A DNA stretch of 64,000 bases from JAVBRD01 sp031548365 (GCA_031548365.1 JAVBRD010000008.1:62001-126000), one strand, 5' to 3'; shown: positions 49,178 to 58,338, counted from the first letter of the stretch. Notes: a model not told the origin generated them from the sequence alone. Numbers and translations: made by a program.

Positions 49178-50959
49178 TTGCCTGTAAAAGCACGACAGTA
49201 TGAGGGGCCTCGGAGGATCGAGACCAGCTTGCCAAGGATGGTATTCAGGTACCCGGGGTTCATCGCGCTGTTCTCGGCGGGCGGGATCGTCAACAATGTG
49301 GTCAGCGTGTACGGCCCGCTGGCGATGGGCGCGCTCATCGACGCGGCTGTGGCGGCGGCCTCCGGCGGCCCGGGGTGGGATGTGACGCGCGCTGCGCTCA
49401 CGGTTGTGCTGGTTCAACTGATCGTGGCGCTCGCGAGGACGTTTGAACGCATTTTCGCGAGGTTCTTCGTCAATCGCGTGGAAAACGATATGCGGTACGC
49501 GTTCCTGGGAGCGATCCTGCGGCAGCCCATGGCGAGCTTGTCAAAGCAAAAATCGGGCGACATGATCTCTCGCGGCGTGGGCGATGTCAACGTCTTGACG
49601 CGTACGCTCCGGATGTCTATGCAGCATATCTTCAACACAGGGCTTTACATTCTGGTTTACCTTGTAACGCTTTTTACGCTGGACTGGAAGCTGACGCTGA
49701 TTTGCGCCATCCCCATCCCTCTGACGCTGTTTTTCGCGGAAGCCATGCGCGGCCCGATCTACGAGCTCTCGCTCAAGGCGCGGCGCGCGGCGGCGAGAAC
49801 GACCGTGCAGCTCGTGCGCATGCTGGGGGGCGTGTCCGTTTTGCGTGTTTTCGGCAAGGAGCTTGAGGAGCGCGCGCGGCTCAACGGCATGTTCGAAGAT
49901 CAGTCGGGATGGACGGTCAAGGCCAGCGCGCTCCAGAGCGGCTTGATGCCCGTGTACGCCATGCTCGCTGGCATCGGCGCGGTGCTCGTGCTCGCGATCG
50001 GAGGGAAGAACGTGGTCGAGGGCGCGTGGACGATCGGCGGCCTCACCGCATACCTCACCTTGTTTCTGTCCATAGCGGATGAAAAGACGCGCGCTGCGGC
50101 GCGCATCTTCAACCAGCTCTCGGCGGCCAACGCCGCGTGGGCCAGGATCAGAGAAGTGTACGATTCGCCCGAAGGAAAAGACCCCGAGCACCCCGACATC
50201 CCCCGCGCAAACGCGCGCGCCATGGTGGAGATGAAGGGCCTGACATTCCGGTTTCCCACGGGGGAGGTGGACGCGGTCGGGCCGATTGATTTTTCAGCCA
50301 AGGCGGGGCAGATCATCGGCGTCACCGGCGCGGTCGGCTCGGGCAAATCCGCGCTGTGCCATGCGCTCACTGGGTTGTACCCTTACGGTGGGAGCCTCAA
50401 GGTCGGAGGCGTGGAGCTTTCCAACGTGGCCGCGGGTACGCGCGCCGCGTTCATCTCTTACACGGGTCACGAAAGCTTTTTGTTCAGCGATTCGTTGGAG
50501 GGCAACATTTCGTTCGCGGCGGACCAGCCGGACGACGTGAAAGTGGAGGCTGCGGCAAAGGCGGCGGGCCTTTGGCAGGATCTCGACCGTTTCCCCGAAG
50601 GGCTCAAGACGGCGGTTGGGGAAAAGGGCGTGCGCGTGTCGGGCGGACAGCGGCAGAGACTGTCGCTTGCGCGCGCGTTGTACGGGGAGAACCCCATCGT
50701 GCTGCTCGACGACCCTTTCTCTGCGGTCGACCCCGCGACGGAGAAACGCATTCTTGAAAGTGTGCGCGAGCGCCTCGAAGGCCGCACAGTGTTCCTGTTC
50801 ACGCACAGGCTTCAGAGTTTGTCCATGGCGGATCATGTGCTCGTGCTCGATCATGGGCGGGTGTGCCAGAGCGGCACGCACGCCGCTTTATCCAGAGAGG
50901 ACGGACTCTACCGCGATATCCTGGACGCGCAGCGGGTGCTGGGGGGTGACGCGCTGTGA
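49178..50959 (+). CDS. ABC exporter half-transporter, first subunit
   Basis: A 593-residue protein with six membrane helices then a nucleotide-binding domain: Walker A GAVGSGKSALC, signature VSGGQRQRLSL, Walker B VLLDDPFSAVD, H-loop FTHRL. The residue after Walker B is Asp instead of catalytic Glu, marking a degenerate ATP site contributed by this chain. The start is a TTG at 49178, eight bases after AAGGGGAG. Its stop overlaps the start of the second subunit (GTGA), so the two should form a heterodimer. The cargo is unknown. Confidence 0.88.
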   Translation: MPVKARQYEGPRRIETSLPRMVFRYPGFIALFSAGGIVNNVVSVYGPLAMGALIDAAVAAASGGPGWDVTRAALTVVLVQLIVALARTFERIFARFFVNRVENDMRYAFLGAILRQPMASLSKQKSGDMISRGVGDVNVLTRTLRMSMQHIFNTGLYILVYLVTLFTLDWKLTLICAIPIPLTLFFAEAMRGPIYELSLKARRAAARTTVQLVRMLGGVSVLRVFGKELEERARLNGMFEDQSGWTVKASALQSGLMPVYAMLAGIGAVLVLAIGGKNVVEGAWTIGGLTAYLTLFLSIADEKTRAAARIFNQLSAANAAWARIREVYDSPEGKDPEHPDIPRANARAMVEMKGLTFRFPTGEVDAVGPIDFSAKAGQIIGVTGAVGSGKSALCHALTGLYPYGGSLKVGGVELSNVAAGTRAAFISYTGHESFLFSDSLEGNISFAADQPDDVKVEAAAKAAGLWQDLDRFPEGLKTAVGEKGVRVSGGQRQRLSLARALYGENPIVLLDDPFSAVDPATEKRILESVRERLEGRTVFLFTHRLQSLSMADHVLVLDHGRVCQSGTHAALSREDGLYRDILDAQRVLGGDAL

Positions 50960-52707
50960 AGAAGTACCCCTTCCTGTTTCAAGCGGCGGGTGAAGTCGCG
51001 AGGAAGCGCGCTTGGATGCTGGCGCTCATCGTGGTCTCCGTCACGGCGGGCGTGTGGCTCTCCCTTCAGCCGGCGCTCATCCTGCGGCGCGTGATCGATG
51101 GGCCAATCACTGCGGGTACGACGGCAGGTATCTGGTCGCTTGCGCTCCTGTATATCGCCATGAATGTGTCTGCTGCGGCGTCCGATGTTGTCAAGTCCGT
51201 GCTGACCACGCGCTTTGGCCAGGACATGCTTTTAGCGCTCCGTCGCCACATGGGGGAGCACCTGGAGCGGCTGCCCATGTCGTACTACAACCGCGTGCCG
51301 CTGGGCGCGACGCTCTCGCGCTTCACGGCGGACGTCGAGTCGGTCAACACGCTTTTTACCACGGGGTTGATTGGCATCGCTTCAGATATGATCAAAGCCA
51401 TCGGCGTGGTGTTCGCGCTCATCGCGATTAGCCTGCCCATCGGGCTGTTCGCGCTGTGCGCCGCGCCCGCGCTGTTTGTAACGTATTATGTACAAAGGAA
51501 GCGCATCCGGACAAATATGATGCGGCTTCGCGTTTCGGACGCCGAGATCAGCGCGACACTTTCCGAAAATTTTTCAGGCCTTAAGATCATCAAGGCTTTC
51601 GGGCGGGAAGCGCGCGTGCTCTTTAAGTTCCAGAACCCATTGCGCGAGCGTGTCAGCGCCGCTGACAAAATTGCGGCATTCCAGTCGTGGTTCCCCTCAG
51701 TGTCCCAGATGCTGCGCATGATCGTCATCGCATTTTGCGTTTGGTGGGGTGCGAGCAACGGCACGCCGCTCTCGCTGATGATCTCGGTGGGCTCGCTTGC
51801 GGCCATCGCGGATCTGGTGGGGCGCCTTTTCACCCCGATCGAGCAGCTCGCCATGGAGCTGCAGACGCTGCAGGAAGCGTTTGCCGGCCTCCAGCGTATC
51901 GAGGAGTTTCTGCGAGAGCCGACAGAGGACCGTGCGGGCGACCCATCCCTTGCCGAGCGCTTGCCTTCCACGGCGGGAATAGAGATTTGTGACGCCGTGT
52001 TCGGTTACTCCGACGATTCTCCGGTGTTGCGGGGCGCGAGCATGAGTGTGCGCGCGGGCGGGAAAGCGGCGCTGGTGGGTCGAACGGGCGCCGGGAAGTC
52101 TACGCTTATGCAGCTGGTTTGCGGTCTTTATCAGCCGTCATCCGGAACTGTGCGCGTGGGGGGAATTGACCCGTTCAAGCTTCCGCCGCAGTCGCGCCGC
52201 AGGCTGATCGGGCTTGTGCCCCAGACCGTTCAGATCTTCGACGGCACCGTGCACGACGCCATCGCTCTGGACGACCAGACCATCAGCCGGGAAGAGGTCA
52301 TTGAGGCCGCCAAGCTGGTGGGCCTGCACGAGACGATCATCTCACAGCCCAAGGGGTACGACGCGTTCCTCGGCGAGGGCGGCGCGCAGCTCTCACACGG
52401 GCAGACGCAGCTTTTGTCGCTCGCGCGCGCGGTGGTCCTAAAACCGCCGGTTCTCCTGCTCGATGAGATGACCGCAGGCCTGGACGCGCGCACCGAAAGC
52501 GACGTGCTCTCTGCTGTGCGCGCCATCGGCGAGGGGCGGACGATCCTGACGATCTCCCACCGTGTGTCGGGTGTAATCGACGCGGACGCCATACACGTCG
52601 TGGACGCGGGGCGTGTTGTGGAGTCGGGCACGCCGCGTGAACTGGAGTCGGGCGAGGGTTGGTACGCGATGTTCGCGAGACTGGAAGCCAAAGGCTGGAA
52701 GATTTAG
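50956..52707 (+). CDS. ABC exporter half-transporter, second subunit
   Basis: A 583-residue exporter with six membrane helices and a nucleotide-binding domain: Walker A GRTGAGKSTLM, Walker B LLLDEMTAGLD with the catalytic Glu, signature LSHGQTQLLSLA (His in place of Gly), H-loop ISHRV. Paired with the first subunit, one composite site would be canonical (its Glu with VSGGQ) and the other degenerate (Asp with LSHGQ), as in TM287/288-like heterodimers. The start is a GTG overlapping the first gene. No resistance or peptide genes are adjacent to show the substrate. Confidence 0.88.
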   Translation: MKKYPFLFQAAGEVARKRAWMLALIVVSVTAGVWLSLQPALILRRVIDGPITAGTTAGIWSLALLYIAMNVSAAASDVVKSVLTTRFGQDMLLALRRHMGEHLERLPMSYYNRVPLGATLSRFTADVESVNTLFTTGLIGIASDMIKAIGVVFALIAISLPIGLFALCAAPALFVTYYVQRKRIRTNMMRLRVSDAEISATLSENFSGLKIIKAFGREARVLFKFQNPLRERVSAADKIAAFQSWFPSVSQMLRMIVIAFCVWWGASNGTPLSLMISVGSLAAIADLVGRLFTPIEQLAMELQTLQEAFAGLQRIEEFLREPTEDRAGDPSLAERLPSTAGIEICDAVFGYSDDSPVLRGASMSVRAGGKAALVGRTGAGKSTLMQLVCGLYQPSSGTVRVGGIDPFKLPPQSRRRLIGLVPQTVQIFDGTVHDAIALDDQTISREEVIEAAKLVGLHETIISQPKGYDAFLGEGGAQLSHGQTQLLSLARAVVLKPPVLLLDEMTAGLDARTESDVLSAVRAIGEGRTILTISHRVSGVIDADAIHVVDAGRVVESGTPRELESGEGWYAMFARLEAKGWKI

Positions 52708-52733
52708 ACACGATTCGACATAGCCCATAACAC

Positions 52734-52761
52734 TTGACAAATTCGGGATTTTCTGTATACT
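52734..52761 (+). promoter_or_regulatory. Strong promoter of the small secreted protein
   Basis: TTGACA (52734-52739) and TATACT (52756-52761) with a 16-bp spacer, near consensus. Confidence 0.82.
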
Positions 52762-52807
52762 AAGTGATGCGTTAAAGCGTTTCCAGAACGAAGGGGGTAC
52801 ATTACAA

Positions 52808-53200
52808 ATGAAGAAAACCGTTGCGCTACTGCTCACGCTGGTGATGGCGTTTTCACTCGCATCCGTCGCTCTCGCGGCCGACGCCGTCGTGATCTCCGCG
52901 CCCGCGGACAAGACCGTCACAGTGGGCGATGTCGAGTACATCGTCAAGACGACATCCAACGGCCTCAAGGCCGGAGTCGAAGGCGGCGAACTCTTTGGCG
53001 AGCTGGCGGTTGCCGAGAAGACCGTGTTCATCTACAATCACTCCTACCTCAAGGGTGTTCTCTCCCATGTGCCCGCCGGCAGCGCGGTCATTATCATCCG
53101 CTGTGAGACCCCCGAAGGCGTCGCGGTTGTGCTTGACGCGGCCGGCAAGCCTTTCGGATTTGTGGCGGCCTCCAACTTCACGGCCTACGATCTGGACTAA
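52808..53200 (+). CDS. Small secreted protein of unknown function
   Basis: A 130-residue protein with a clear signal peptide (MKKTVALLLTLVMAFSLAS, cleavage near ALA-AD). The mature part of about 107 residues is beta-rich, with no cysteine pair except a single Cys in IIIRCETPE, and ends in YDLD. No family is recognised. It has its own near-consensus promoter, an AGGGGG-type site and a strong terminator, so it is a stand-alone and probably well expressed gene between the ABC exporter and the ribosomal operon. Confidence 0.75.
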   Translation: MKKTVALLLTLVMAFSLASVALAADAVVISAPADKTVTVGDVEYIVKTTSNGLKAGVEGGELFGELAVAEKTVFIYNHSYLKGVLSHVPAGSAVIIIRCETPEGVAVVLDAAGKPFGFVAASNFTAYDLD

Positions 53201-53216
53201 GCTTCAGGTGACTTCA

Positions 53217-53252
53217 ACCGGCGGAGATGGAAAGCATCTCCGCCGGTTTTTT
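53217..53252 (+). terminator. Terminator of the small secreted protein gene
   Basis: ACCGGCGGAGATG pairs with CATCTCCGCCGGT around GAAAG, followed by a T-run: a strong intrinsic terminator. Confidence 0.92.
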
Positions 53253-53340
53253 GCGTGTAAGTTGCGGCCTGAACGCTTGCGAAGCTGAAAACGCTGTTTG
53301 CTGGTCATTTTGATGGATGTATAGAATAAATAAATAAAGC

Positions 53341-53369
53341 TTGACAATCTGCGCGGGAGTGGGTAAAAT
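53341..53369 (+). promoter_or_regulatory. Promoter of the S10-spc operon
   Basis: TTGACA (53341-53346) and TAAAAT (53364-53369) with a 17-bp spacer. It follows an AT-rich upstream stretch that could act as an UP element. Confidence 0.85.
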
Positions 53370-53375
53370 GATCAG

Positions 53376-53542
53376 GTGCGACTTTATGGGATGAAGCGGG
53401 AGGTTGCGGCCTTCGCGGCCGGTAATTTCCGCTGACAAATGTCCGGTTTCAAATCGGGCGACGGGCTTCGGGCTCGCCGCGCAAAATTTAAGTCGCGATA
53501 CGCACGGCAGCATGTACCGAGGACGGATAAGGAGGGCCATCA
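53376..53542 (+). promoter_or_regulatory. Leader of the S10 operon
   Basis: About 167 nt of untranslated leader precede rpsJ. It contains small GC-rich hairpins (for example CGGCC-TTCGC-GGCCG near 53406) and no open frame with a ribosome binding site. In Escherichia coli L4 represses this operon through its leader; whether a similar control exists here cannot be told from one sequence. Confidence 0.4.
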
Positions 53543-53851
53543 ATGGCAAGCAAAAAGATCCGGATCAAGCTCAAGGCTTACGAGCACCAGCTCATTGACC
53601 AGTCCGCTGAGAGAATCGTGGACACCGCCAAGCGCACGGGCGCGGGCGTTTCGGGGCCGATACCGCTTCCGACTGAGCGCGAGGTCATCACAATTCTGCG
53701 CTCGCCCCATAAGCACAAGGACTCACGAGAACAGTTCGAGGCACGCACTCACAAGCGTCTCATCGACATTCTCTCTCCCACGCCCAAGACCGTCGAAGCG
53801 CTCATGCGCCTTGATCTGCCGGCAGGCGTTGACATCGAAATCAAGCTGTAA
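53543..53851 (+). CDS. rpsJ: 30S ribosomal protein S10
   Basis: A 102-residue S10, also the NusE transcription antitermination factor. Typical segments are IRIKLKAYEHQLIDQSAERIV and the RSPHKHKDSREQFE loop. It is the first gene of the S10-spc operon after a strong promoter, with an AAGGAGGG site. The str genes (rpsL, rpsG, fusA, tuf) that often precede it are absent; an unrelated secreted-protein gene lies upstream. Confidence 0.97.
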   Translation: MASKKIRIKLKAYEHQLIDQSAERIVDTAKRTGAGVSGPIPLPTEREVITILRSPHKHKDSREQFEARTHKRLIDILSPTPKTVEALMRLDLPAGVDIEIKL

Positions 53852-53871
53852 GGGACAGGAGGGATTAAGCC

Positions 53872-54513
53872 ATGAAAAAAGCGATCGTCGGCAAAAAGCT
53901 TGGCATGACGCAAGTCTTCCTGCCCGATGGCAGGATTGCCCCCGTCACGGTTGTGCAGGCGGGGCCGTGCACCGTGACCCAGCTCAAAACCGTGGACAAG
54001 GACGGCTACACCGCAGTTCAGGTCGGCTTTGACGCCATCCCGGAAAACCGCGTCAAAAAGCTGGTCAACAAGCCCGAAAAGGGCCACTTCGACAAGGCGG
54101 GCGTCGCCCCCACCCGCGCGCTGCGCGAGCTTCGCCTGGAAAGCGTTGACGGTCTTTCGGTCGGAGCGGTTATCAAGAGCGATGTTTTCGCCGCGGGCGA
54201 CAAAATCGACGTCATCGGCACCAGCAAGGGCAAGGGTACGCTCGGCCCGATCCAGCGCTGGAACATGAGCCGCGGCCCCATGGCCCACGGCTCAAAGTAT
54301 CACCGCGGTCTGGGCTCTATGAGCGCGAACTCCGATCCTTCCCGCGTGTTTAAGAACAAGCACATGGCGGGACGCACTGGCCACGAACGCGTGACCATCC
54401 AGGATCTTGAAGTCGTGCGCGTGGACGCCGAGCGCGATCTGATCCTCGTCCGGGGCGCGATCCCGGGACCTGCCGGCGGACTCGTGATCATTCGCGATTC
54501 CGTCAAGGCGTAA
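53872..54513 (+). CDS. rplC: 50S ribosomal protein L3
   Basis: A 213-residue L3 with the N-terminal KKAIVGKKLGMTQVF and the central GPMAHGSKYHRGLGSMSAN extension that reaches toward the peptidyl-transferase centre. It is one of the first proteins to bind 23S rRNA. Follows rpsJ by 20 bp. Confidence 0.97.
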   Translation: MKKAIVGKKLGMTQVFLPDGRIAPVTVVQAGPCTVTQLKTVDKDGYTAVQVGFDAIPENRVKKLVNKPEKGHFDKAGVAPTRALRELRLESVDGLSVGAVIKSDVFAAGDKIDVIGTSKGKGTLGPIQRWNMSRGPMAHGSKYHRGLGSMSANSDPSRVFKNKHMAGRTGHERVTIQDLEVVRVDAERDLILVRGAIPGPAGGLVIIRDSVKA

Positions 54514-54533
54514 ATAGAGGAGGTAAAAGGGAC

Positions 54534-55157
54534 ATGCCAAGCGTCAAGGTATTTGACATGAAAGGCGCGCAAGTGGGCGAAATGGCCCTCTCCGAGAGCG
54601 TCTTCGGCGTCCCGATGAACGACGCGCTCGTGCATCAGGTCGTCCGTATACAGCAGCTGAACAAACGGCAGGGCACACAGTCCGCGCTGACCCGCGCCGA
54701 GGTTTCCGGAGGCGGAAAAAAGCCGTGGCGTCAAAAAGGGACAGGCCGCGCGCGCCAAGGCTCCACGCGTTCTCCGCAGTGGACAAAGGGCGGCATCGTG
54801 TTCGCGCCTAAACCCCGCGATTGGTCCATGAGCATTCCGCGCAAGATGAAGCAGGCGGCGATCCGCTGCGCTCTTTCTGACAAAGTGGCGAGCGAGAAGT
54901 TCATCATTGTGGACAAAATCTTCTCCTCCGAAGGCAAGACCCGCGACATGGCCGCTGCGCTCAAGGCGCTTGGCATTGACCGCAAGGCGCTGATCATTTT
55001 CGCGGGCAAGGACGAGCTGCTCTCCCGCGCGACAGCCAACATCCCCGGCCTTAAGATCGCGCTGGTTAACACGCTCAACGCCGTGGATATCCTAAGCTAC
55101 GACAAATTCGTCATTGCCAAAGAGGCCGTGACGCAGGTCGAGGAGGTGTACGCGTAA
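54534..55157 (+). CDS. rplD: 50S ribosomal protein L4
   Basis: A 207-residue L4. The exit-tunnel loop includes RQKGTGRARQGSTRSPQW, followed by GGIVFAPKPRDW. In enterobacteria L4 also represses this operon. Its stop and the rplW start share a base (TAATG). Confidence 0.97.
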   Translation: MPSVKVFDMKGAQVGEMALSESVFGVPMNDALVHQVVRIQQLNKRQGTQSALTRAEVSGGGKKPWRQKGTGRARQGSTRSPQWTKGGIVFAPKPRDWSMSIPRKMKQAAIRCALSDKVASEKFIIVDKIFSSEGKTRDMAAALKALGIDRKALIIFAGKDELLSRATANIPGLKIALVNTLNAVDILSYDKFVIAKEAVTQVEEVYA

Positions 55158-55456
55158 TGCGCGATCCGCACGATGTCATCATTCGCCCGGTTTTGACCGA
55201 GGCTGCGTACGACCGTCTCTCCGAGCAGAGCTACACGTTCATCGTCGCTGTGGACGCGACCAAAGTTGAGATTCGCAACGCTGTTGAGGCGGTGTTCCCG
55301 GGTGTCAAGGTTGAGCGCGTCAACACGGCCAACAAAGAAGGCAAGATCAAGCGCATGGGCCGCTTCGCCGGACGCCGCGCCGCAACCAAGAAAGCTTACG
55401 TCAAGCTCACCGAGAACTCCAAGGGCATTGAGTTCTTTGAGGGCATGGCCCAGTAA
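55157..55456 (+). CDS. rplW: 50S ribosomal protein L23
   Basis: A 99-residue L23 at the exit of the peptide tunnel, where trigger factor and SRP dock. Starts with HDVIIRPVLTEAAYDRL and has the NKEGKIKRMGRFAGRRA loop. Overlaps rplD by one base. Confidence 0.96.
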   Translation: MRDPHDVIIRPVLTEAAYDRLSEQSYTFIVAVDATKVEIRNAVEAVFPGVKVERVNTANKEGKIKRMGRFAGRRAATKKAYVKLTENSKGIEFFEGMAQ

Positions 55457-55474
55457 GAGGAGGAGAATACAACA

Positions 55475-56308
55475 ATGGCTGTTATCAAGTATAATCCAAC
55501 CTCGCCGGGCCGCAGGTTCATGTCGGTTGTCAATTACGGCGAGCTGACCAAGAAGGCCCCCGAGCGTTCACTGACAGAAGATCTGCGCGGCACGGGCGGT
55601 CGCAACATGTACGGCCGCATCACCGTTCGCTTTCGCGGCGGACGCGCCCGCAGAAAATACCGCATCATCGACTTCAAGCGCAACAAGGATGGCATTCCCG
55701 CCAAGGTCGCCGCGCTTGAGTACGATCCGAACCGCACGGCGTTCATCGCGCTCCTGAACTACGCGGACGGCGAAAAACGCTACATTCTGGCTCCTGTCGG
55801 CCTCAAGGTCGGGGACAGCGTGATGAGCGGCGTCTCCGCCGACATCATCCCGGGCAACTGCCTCCCGATCGCAAACATCCCGCTTGGAACGCTCATCCAC
55901 AATGTTGAGCTCAAGCCGGGACGCGGCGGACAAATGGTTCGCTCGGCCGGCATGGCCGCGCAGCTTATGGCAAAGGAAGGCGCTTACGCTCAGGTGCGCC
56001 TGCCCTCCGGCGAAGTTCGCTACGTGCCCATGACCGCGCGCGCCACCATTGGTCAGGTCGGCAACATCGACCATGAGAACATCAATCTGGGCAAGGCCGG
56101 CAAGGTTCGCCACCTCGGCTTCCGCCCCCACAACCGCGGCGTCGTCATGAACCCGAACGATCACCCGCACGGCGGCGGCGAAGGCAAAAGCCCGGTCGGC
56201 ATGCCGTCCCCGCTCACCCCTTGGGGCAAGCCGGCGCTCGGCTACAAGACGCGCAAGAAGAAGAATCCGTCCAATAAGTTCATCGTCAAGCGCGCAGGCG
56301 GCAAGTAA
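55475..56308 (+). CDS. rplB: 50S ribosomal protein L2
   Basis: A 277-residue L2, the rRNA-binding protein closest to the subunit interface. The conserved GRNMYGRITVRFRGG and the C-terminal MNPNDHPHGGGEG loop, with the histidine important for peptidyl transfer, are intact. Confidence 0.98.
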   Translation: MAVIKYNPTSPGRRFMSVVNYGELTKKAPERSLTEDLRGTGGRNMYGRITVRFRGGRARRKYRIIDFKRNKDGIPAKVAALEYDPNRTAFIALLNYADGEKRYILAPVGLKVGDSVMSGVSADIIPGNCLPIANIPLGTLIHNVELKPGRGGQMVRSAGMAAQLMAKEGAYAQVRLPSGEVRYVPMTARATIGQVGNIDHENINLGKAGKVRHLGFRPHNRGVVMNPNDHPHGGGEGKSPVGMPSPLTPWGKPALGYKTRKKKNPSNKFIVKRAGGK

Positions 56309-56320
56309 GGAGGAGTCATC

Positions 56321-56599
56321 GTGTCCCGTTCGGTTAAAAAAGGACCTTATGTGTTTCCGAGGCTGCTTGCCCGTGTCGAGCAAATGAACCAGAAGGGCGA
56401 GAAAAAAGTCCTCAAGACCTGGTCGAGAGCCTCCACAATATTCCCGGATTTCGTCGGCCACACCATCGCCGTGCACGACGGACGCAAACACGTTCCGGTC
56501 TATGTTACGGAAGACATGGTCGGCCACAAGCTCGGAGAGTTTGCGCCCACCCGCACCTTCCGCGGCCACGCCGGGGAAAAATCCAGCGGCGGTAAGTAG
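56321..56599 (+). CDS. rpsS: 30S ribosomal protein S19
   Basis: A 92-residue S19 in the 30S head. SRSVKKGPYVFPRLL opens the protein and VTEDMVGHKLGEFAPTRTF closes the conserved core. The start is GTG at 56321 after GGAGGAG. Confidence 0.97.
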   Translation: MSRSVKKGPYVFPRLLARVEQMNQKGEKKVLKTWSRASTIFPDFVGHTIAVHDGRKHVPVYVTEDMVGHKLGEFAPTRTFRGHAGEKSSGGK

Positions 56600-56613
56600 G
56601 AGGGAGAAGGACA

Positions 56614-57000
56614 ATGGCAACTAGGGTCAGAGAAAAAGCCAAGGCGCGCAAAGAAAACGCCGAAAAGCGGCCTCACGCGCGCGCGCGGTACATCCGCATC
56701 GCCCCCCGCAAGGTTCGCATTGTGATCAACCTCATTCGCGGAAAACACATTGACGAGGCGCTGGCGATTCTGATGTACACGCCCAAAGCGGCGTCGCCTG
56801 TGGTCGAAAAGCTTGTCCGCAGCGCGATTGCCAACGCGGAGAACAACCTCTCCATGTCGCGTGACAACCTTTTTGTGGCGGAGATCTGGGCCGACGCAGG
56901 CCCGACGCTCAAGCGTGGCCAACCCCATGGGCGCGGGTCAATGTATCCCATCATGAAGCGTTCCAGCCACATCACGGTCATTTTGGACCAAGTCGGATAA
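56614..57000 (+). CDS. rplV: 50S ribosomal protein L22
   Basis: A 128-residue L22 with a basic N-terminal extension, then RYIRIAPRKVRIVINLIRGK and the tunnel beta-hairpin with GPTLKRGQPHGRGSMYPI. It lines the peptide exit tunnel. Confidence 0.97.
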   Translation: MATRVREKAKARKENAEKRPHARARYIRIAPRKVRIVINLIRGKHIDEALAILMYTPKAASPVVEKLVRSAIANAENNLSMSRDNLFVAEIWADAGPTLKRGQPHGRGSMYPIMKRSSHITVILDQVG

Positions 57001-57013
57001 CGGAGGGAAACAA

Positions 57014-57685
57014 ATGGGTCAGAAAGTACATCCCAACGGAGCCCGCGTGGGCGTCATCCGCGACTGGTCCACGCGCTGGTATGCCAATAAGAAGACCTTT
57101 GCGGATACACTGGTCAGCGACGTGAACCTTCGCAAGATGCTCATGAAACGGCTCGCGAACGCGTCCGTCGCGCGCATCGACATCGAGCGCACGGTCTCCC
57201 GCGTCACCGTTAAAATTCACACCGCCAAGCCGGGCGTCATCATCGGCAGGGGCGGGCAGGACATCGAAAAGCTCAAAAAAGAGGTTGAAGCGTTTGTGGG
57301 CAAGCCCGCGAGCGTGGACATCATGGAGATCAAGAACCCGGAAACCGACGCGCAGCTCGTTGCGGTCAACATCGCGCAGCAGCTTGAGAAGCGCATCTCC
57401 TTCCGTCGCGCGCTCAAGCAGTCCATCCAGCGCGCCATGAAGGGCGGCATCCGCGGGATCAAAACAAAGGTTAACGGCCGTTTGGGCGGCGCGGAAATCG
57501 CGCGCTCGGAAGGCTATCGCGAAGGATCAGTTCCGCTTCAGACGCTCCGCGCCAACATCGAGTACGGCTTCGCCGAAGCGCACACGTCCTACGGCAACAT
57601 CGGCGTCAAAGTCTGGATCTACAAAGGCCAGGTTCTTCCCACCGCCAACCGCGTTGTGAAGAAGGTCGTGGAGGGAGGAAAATAA
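57014..57685 (+). CDS. rpsC: 30S ribosomal protein S3
   Basis: A 223-residue S3. The KH domain has the GVIIGRGGQDIEKL motif and the C-terminal domain has GGIRGIKTKVNGRLGGAEIAR. It sits at the mRNA entry. Confidence 0.97.
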   Translation: MGQKVHPNGARVGVIRDWSTRWYANKKTFADTLVSDVNLRKMLMKRLANASVARIDIERTVSRVTVKIHTAKPGVIIGRGGQDIEKLKKEVEAFVGKPASVDIMEIKNPETDAQLVAVNIAQQLEKRISFRRALKQSIQRAMKGGIRGIKTKVNGRLGGAEIARSEGYREGSVPLQTLRANIEYGFAEAHTSYGNIGVKVWIYKGQVLPTANRVVKKVVEGGK

Positions 57686-57688
57686 CCC

Positions 57689-58120
57689 ATGCTGATGCCA
57701 AAACGCGTCAAGCGGCGCCGCGTGTTCCGCGGCCGCATGAAGGGCAGAGCTTCTCGCGGCAATTTTCTCGCCTACGGCGACTTCGGCCTTGTCGCGCTTG
57801 AACCCGCCTGGATCACGTCCAACCAGATCGAGGCCGCCCGTATCGCGATGACGCGCTTTACTAAGCGCGGCGGACAGGTTTGGATCAAGATTTTCCCGGA
57901 TAAGCCCATCACCGAAAAGCCCGCCGAAACCCGAATGGGATCGGGAAAAGGCTCGCCGGAGTACTGGGTCGCGGTTGTCAAGCCCGACCGTGTTCTGTTT
58001 GAAATGTCGGGCGTGCCCGAGGAAGACGCGCGCGAAGCCATGCGCCTCGCGATGCACAAACTGCCCATCAAGTGCCGGTTTATCACCCGGGACAAGAGCT
58101 CGGAGGTGAGCGCGACATGA
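57689..58120 (+). CDS. rplP: 50S ribosomal protein L16
   Basis: A 143-residue L16 that helps place the A-site tRNA. The usual MLMPKRVKRRRVFRGRMKG start and the MGSGKGSPEYWVAVVKP segment are present. The stop overlaps rpmC (ATGA). Confidence 0.97.
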   Translation: MLMPKRVKRRRVFRGRMKGRASRGNFLAYGDFGLVALEPAWITSNQIEAARIAMTRFTKRGGQVWIKIFPDKPITEKPAETRMGSGKGSPEYWVAVVKPDRVLFEMSGVPEEDAREAMRLAMHKLPIKCRFITRDKSSEVSAT

Positions 58121-58314
58121 GTCTTAAAGCCGATAAACTGCGCGATTTGAGCGCGGATGAGCTTGCACAGCAGATCAAGGACAAAAAGACCGAGCTGTTC
58201 AACCTTCGCTTCCAGCAGGCCACCGGTCAGCTCTCTAACCCCATGACCATCCGCGCCTGCCGCAAGGAGATCGCTCGCATCCACACCATCCTGCGCGAGC
58301 AAGAAAAAGCATAA
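58117..58314 (+). CDS. rpmC: 50S ribosomal protein L29
   Basis: A 65-residue two-helix L29. Typical ELAQQIKDKKTELFNLRFQQATGQL core with the RKEIARIHTILRE end. The ATG at 58117 overlaps the rplP stop and has GGAGGTG upstream. Confidence 0.95.
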   Translation: MSLKADKLRDLSADELAQQIKDKKTELFNLRFQQATGQLSNPMTIRACRKEIARIHTILREQEKA

Positions 58315-58338
58315 GTGCCCGAGGAGGTTTTCAACAAG

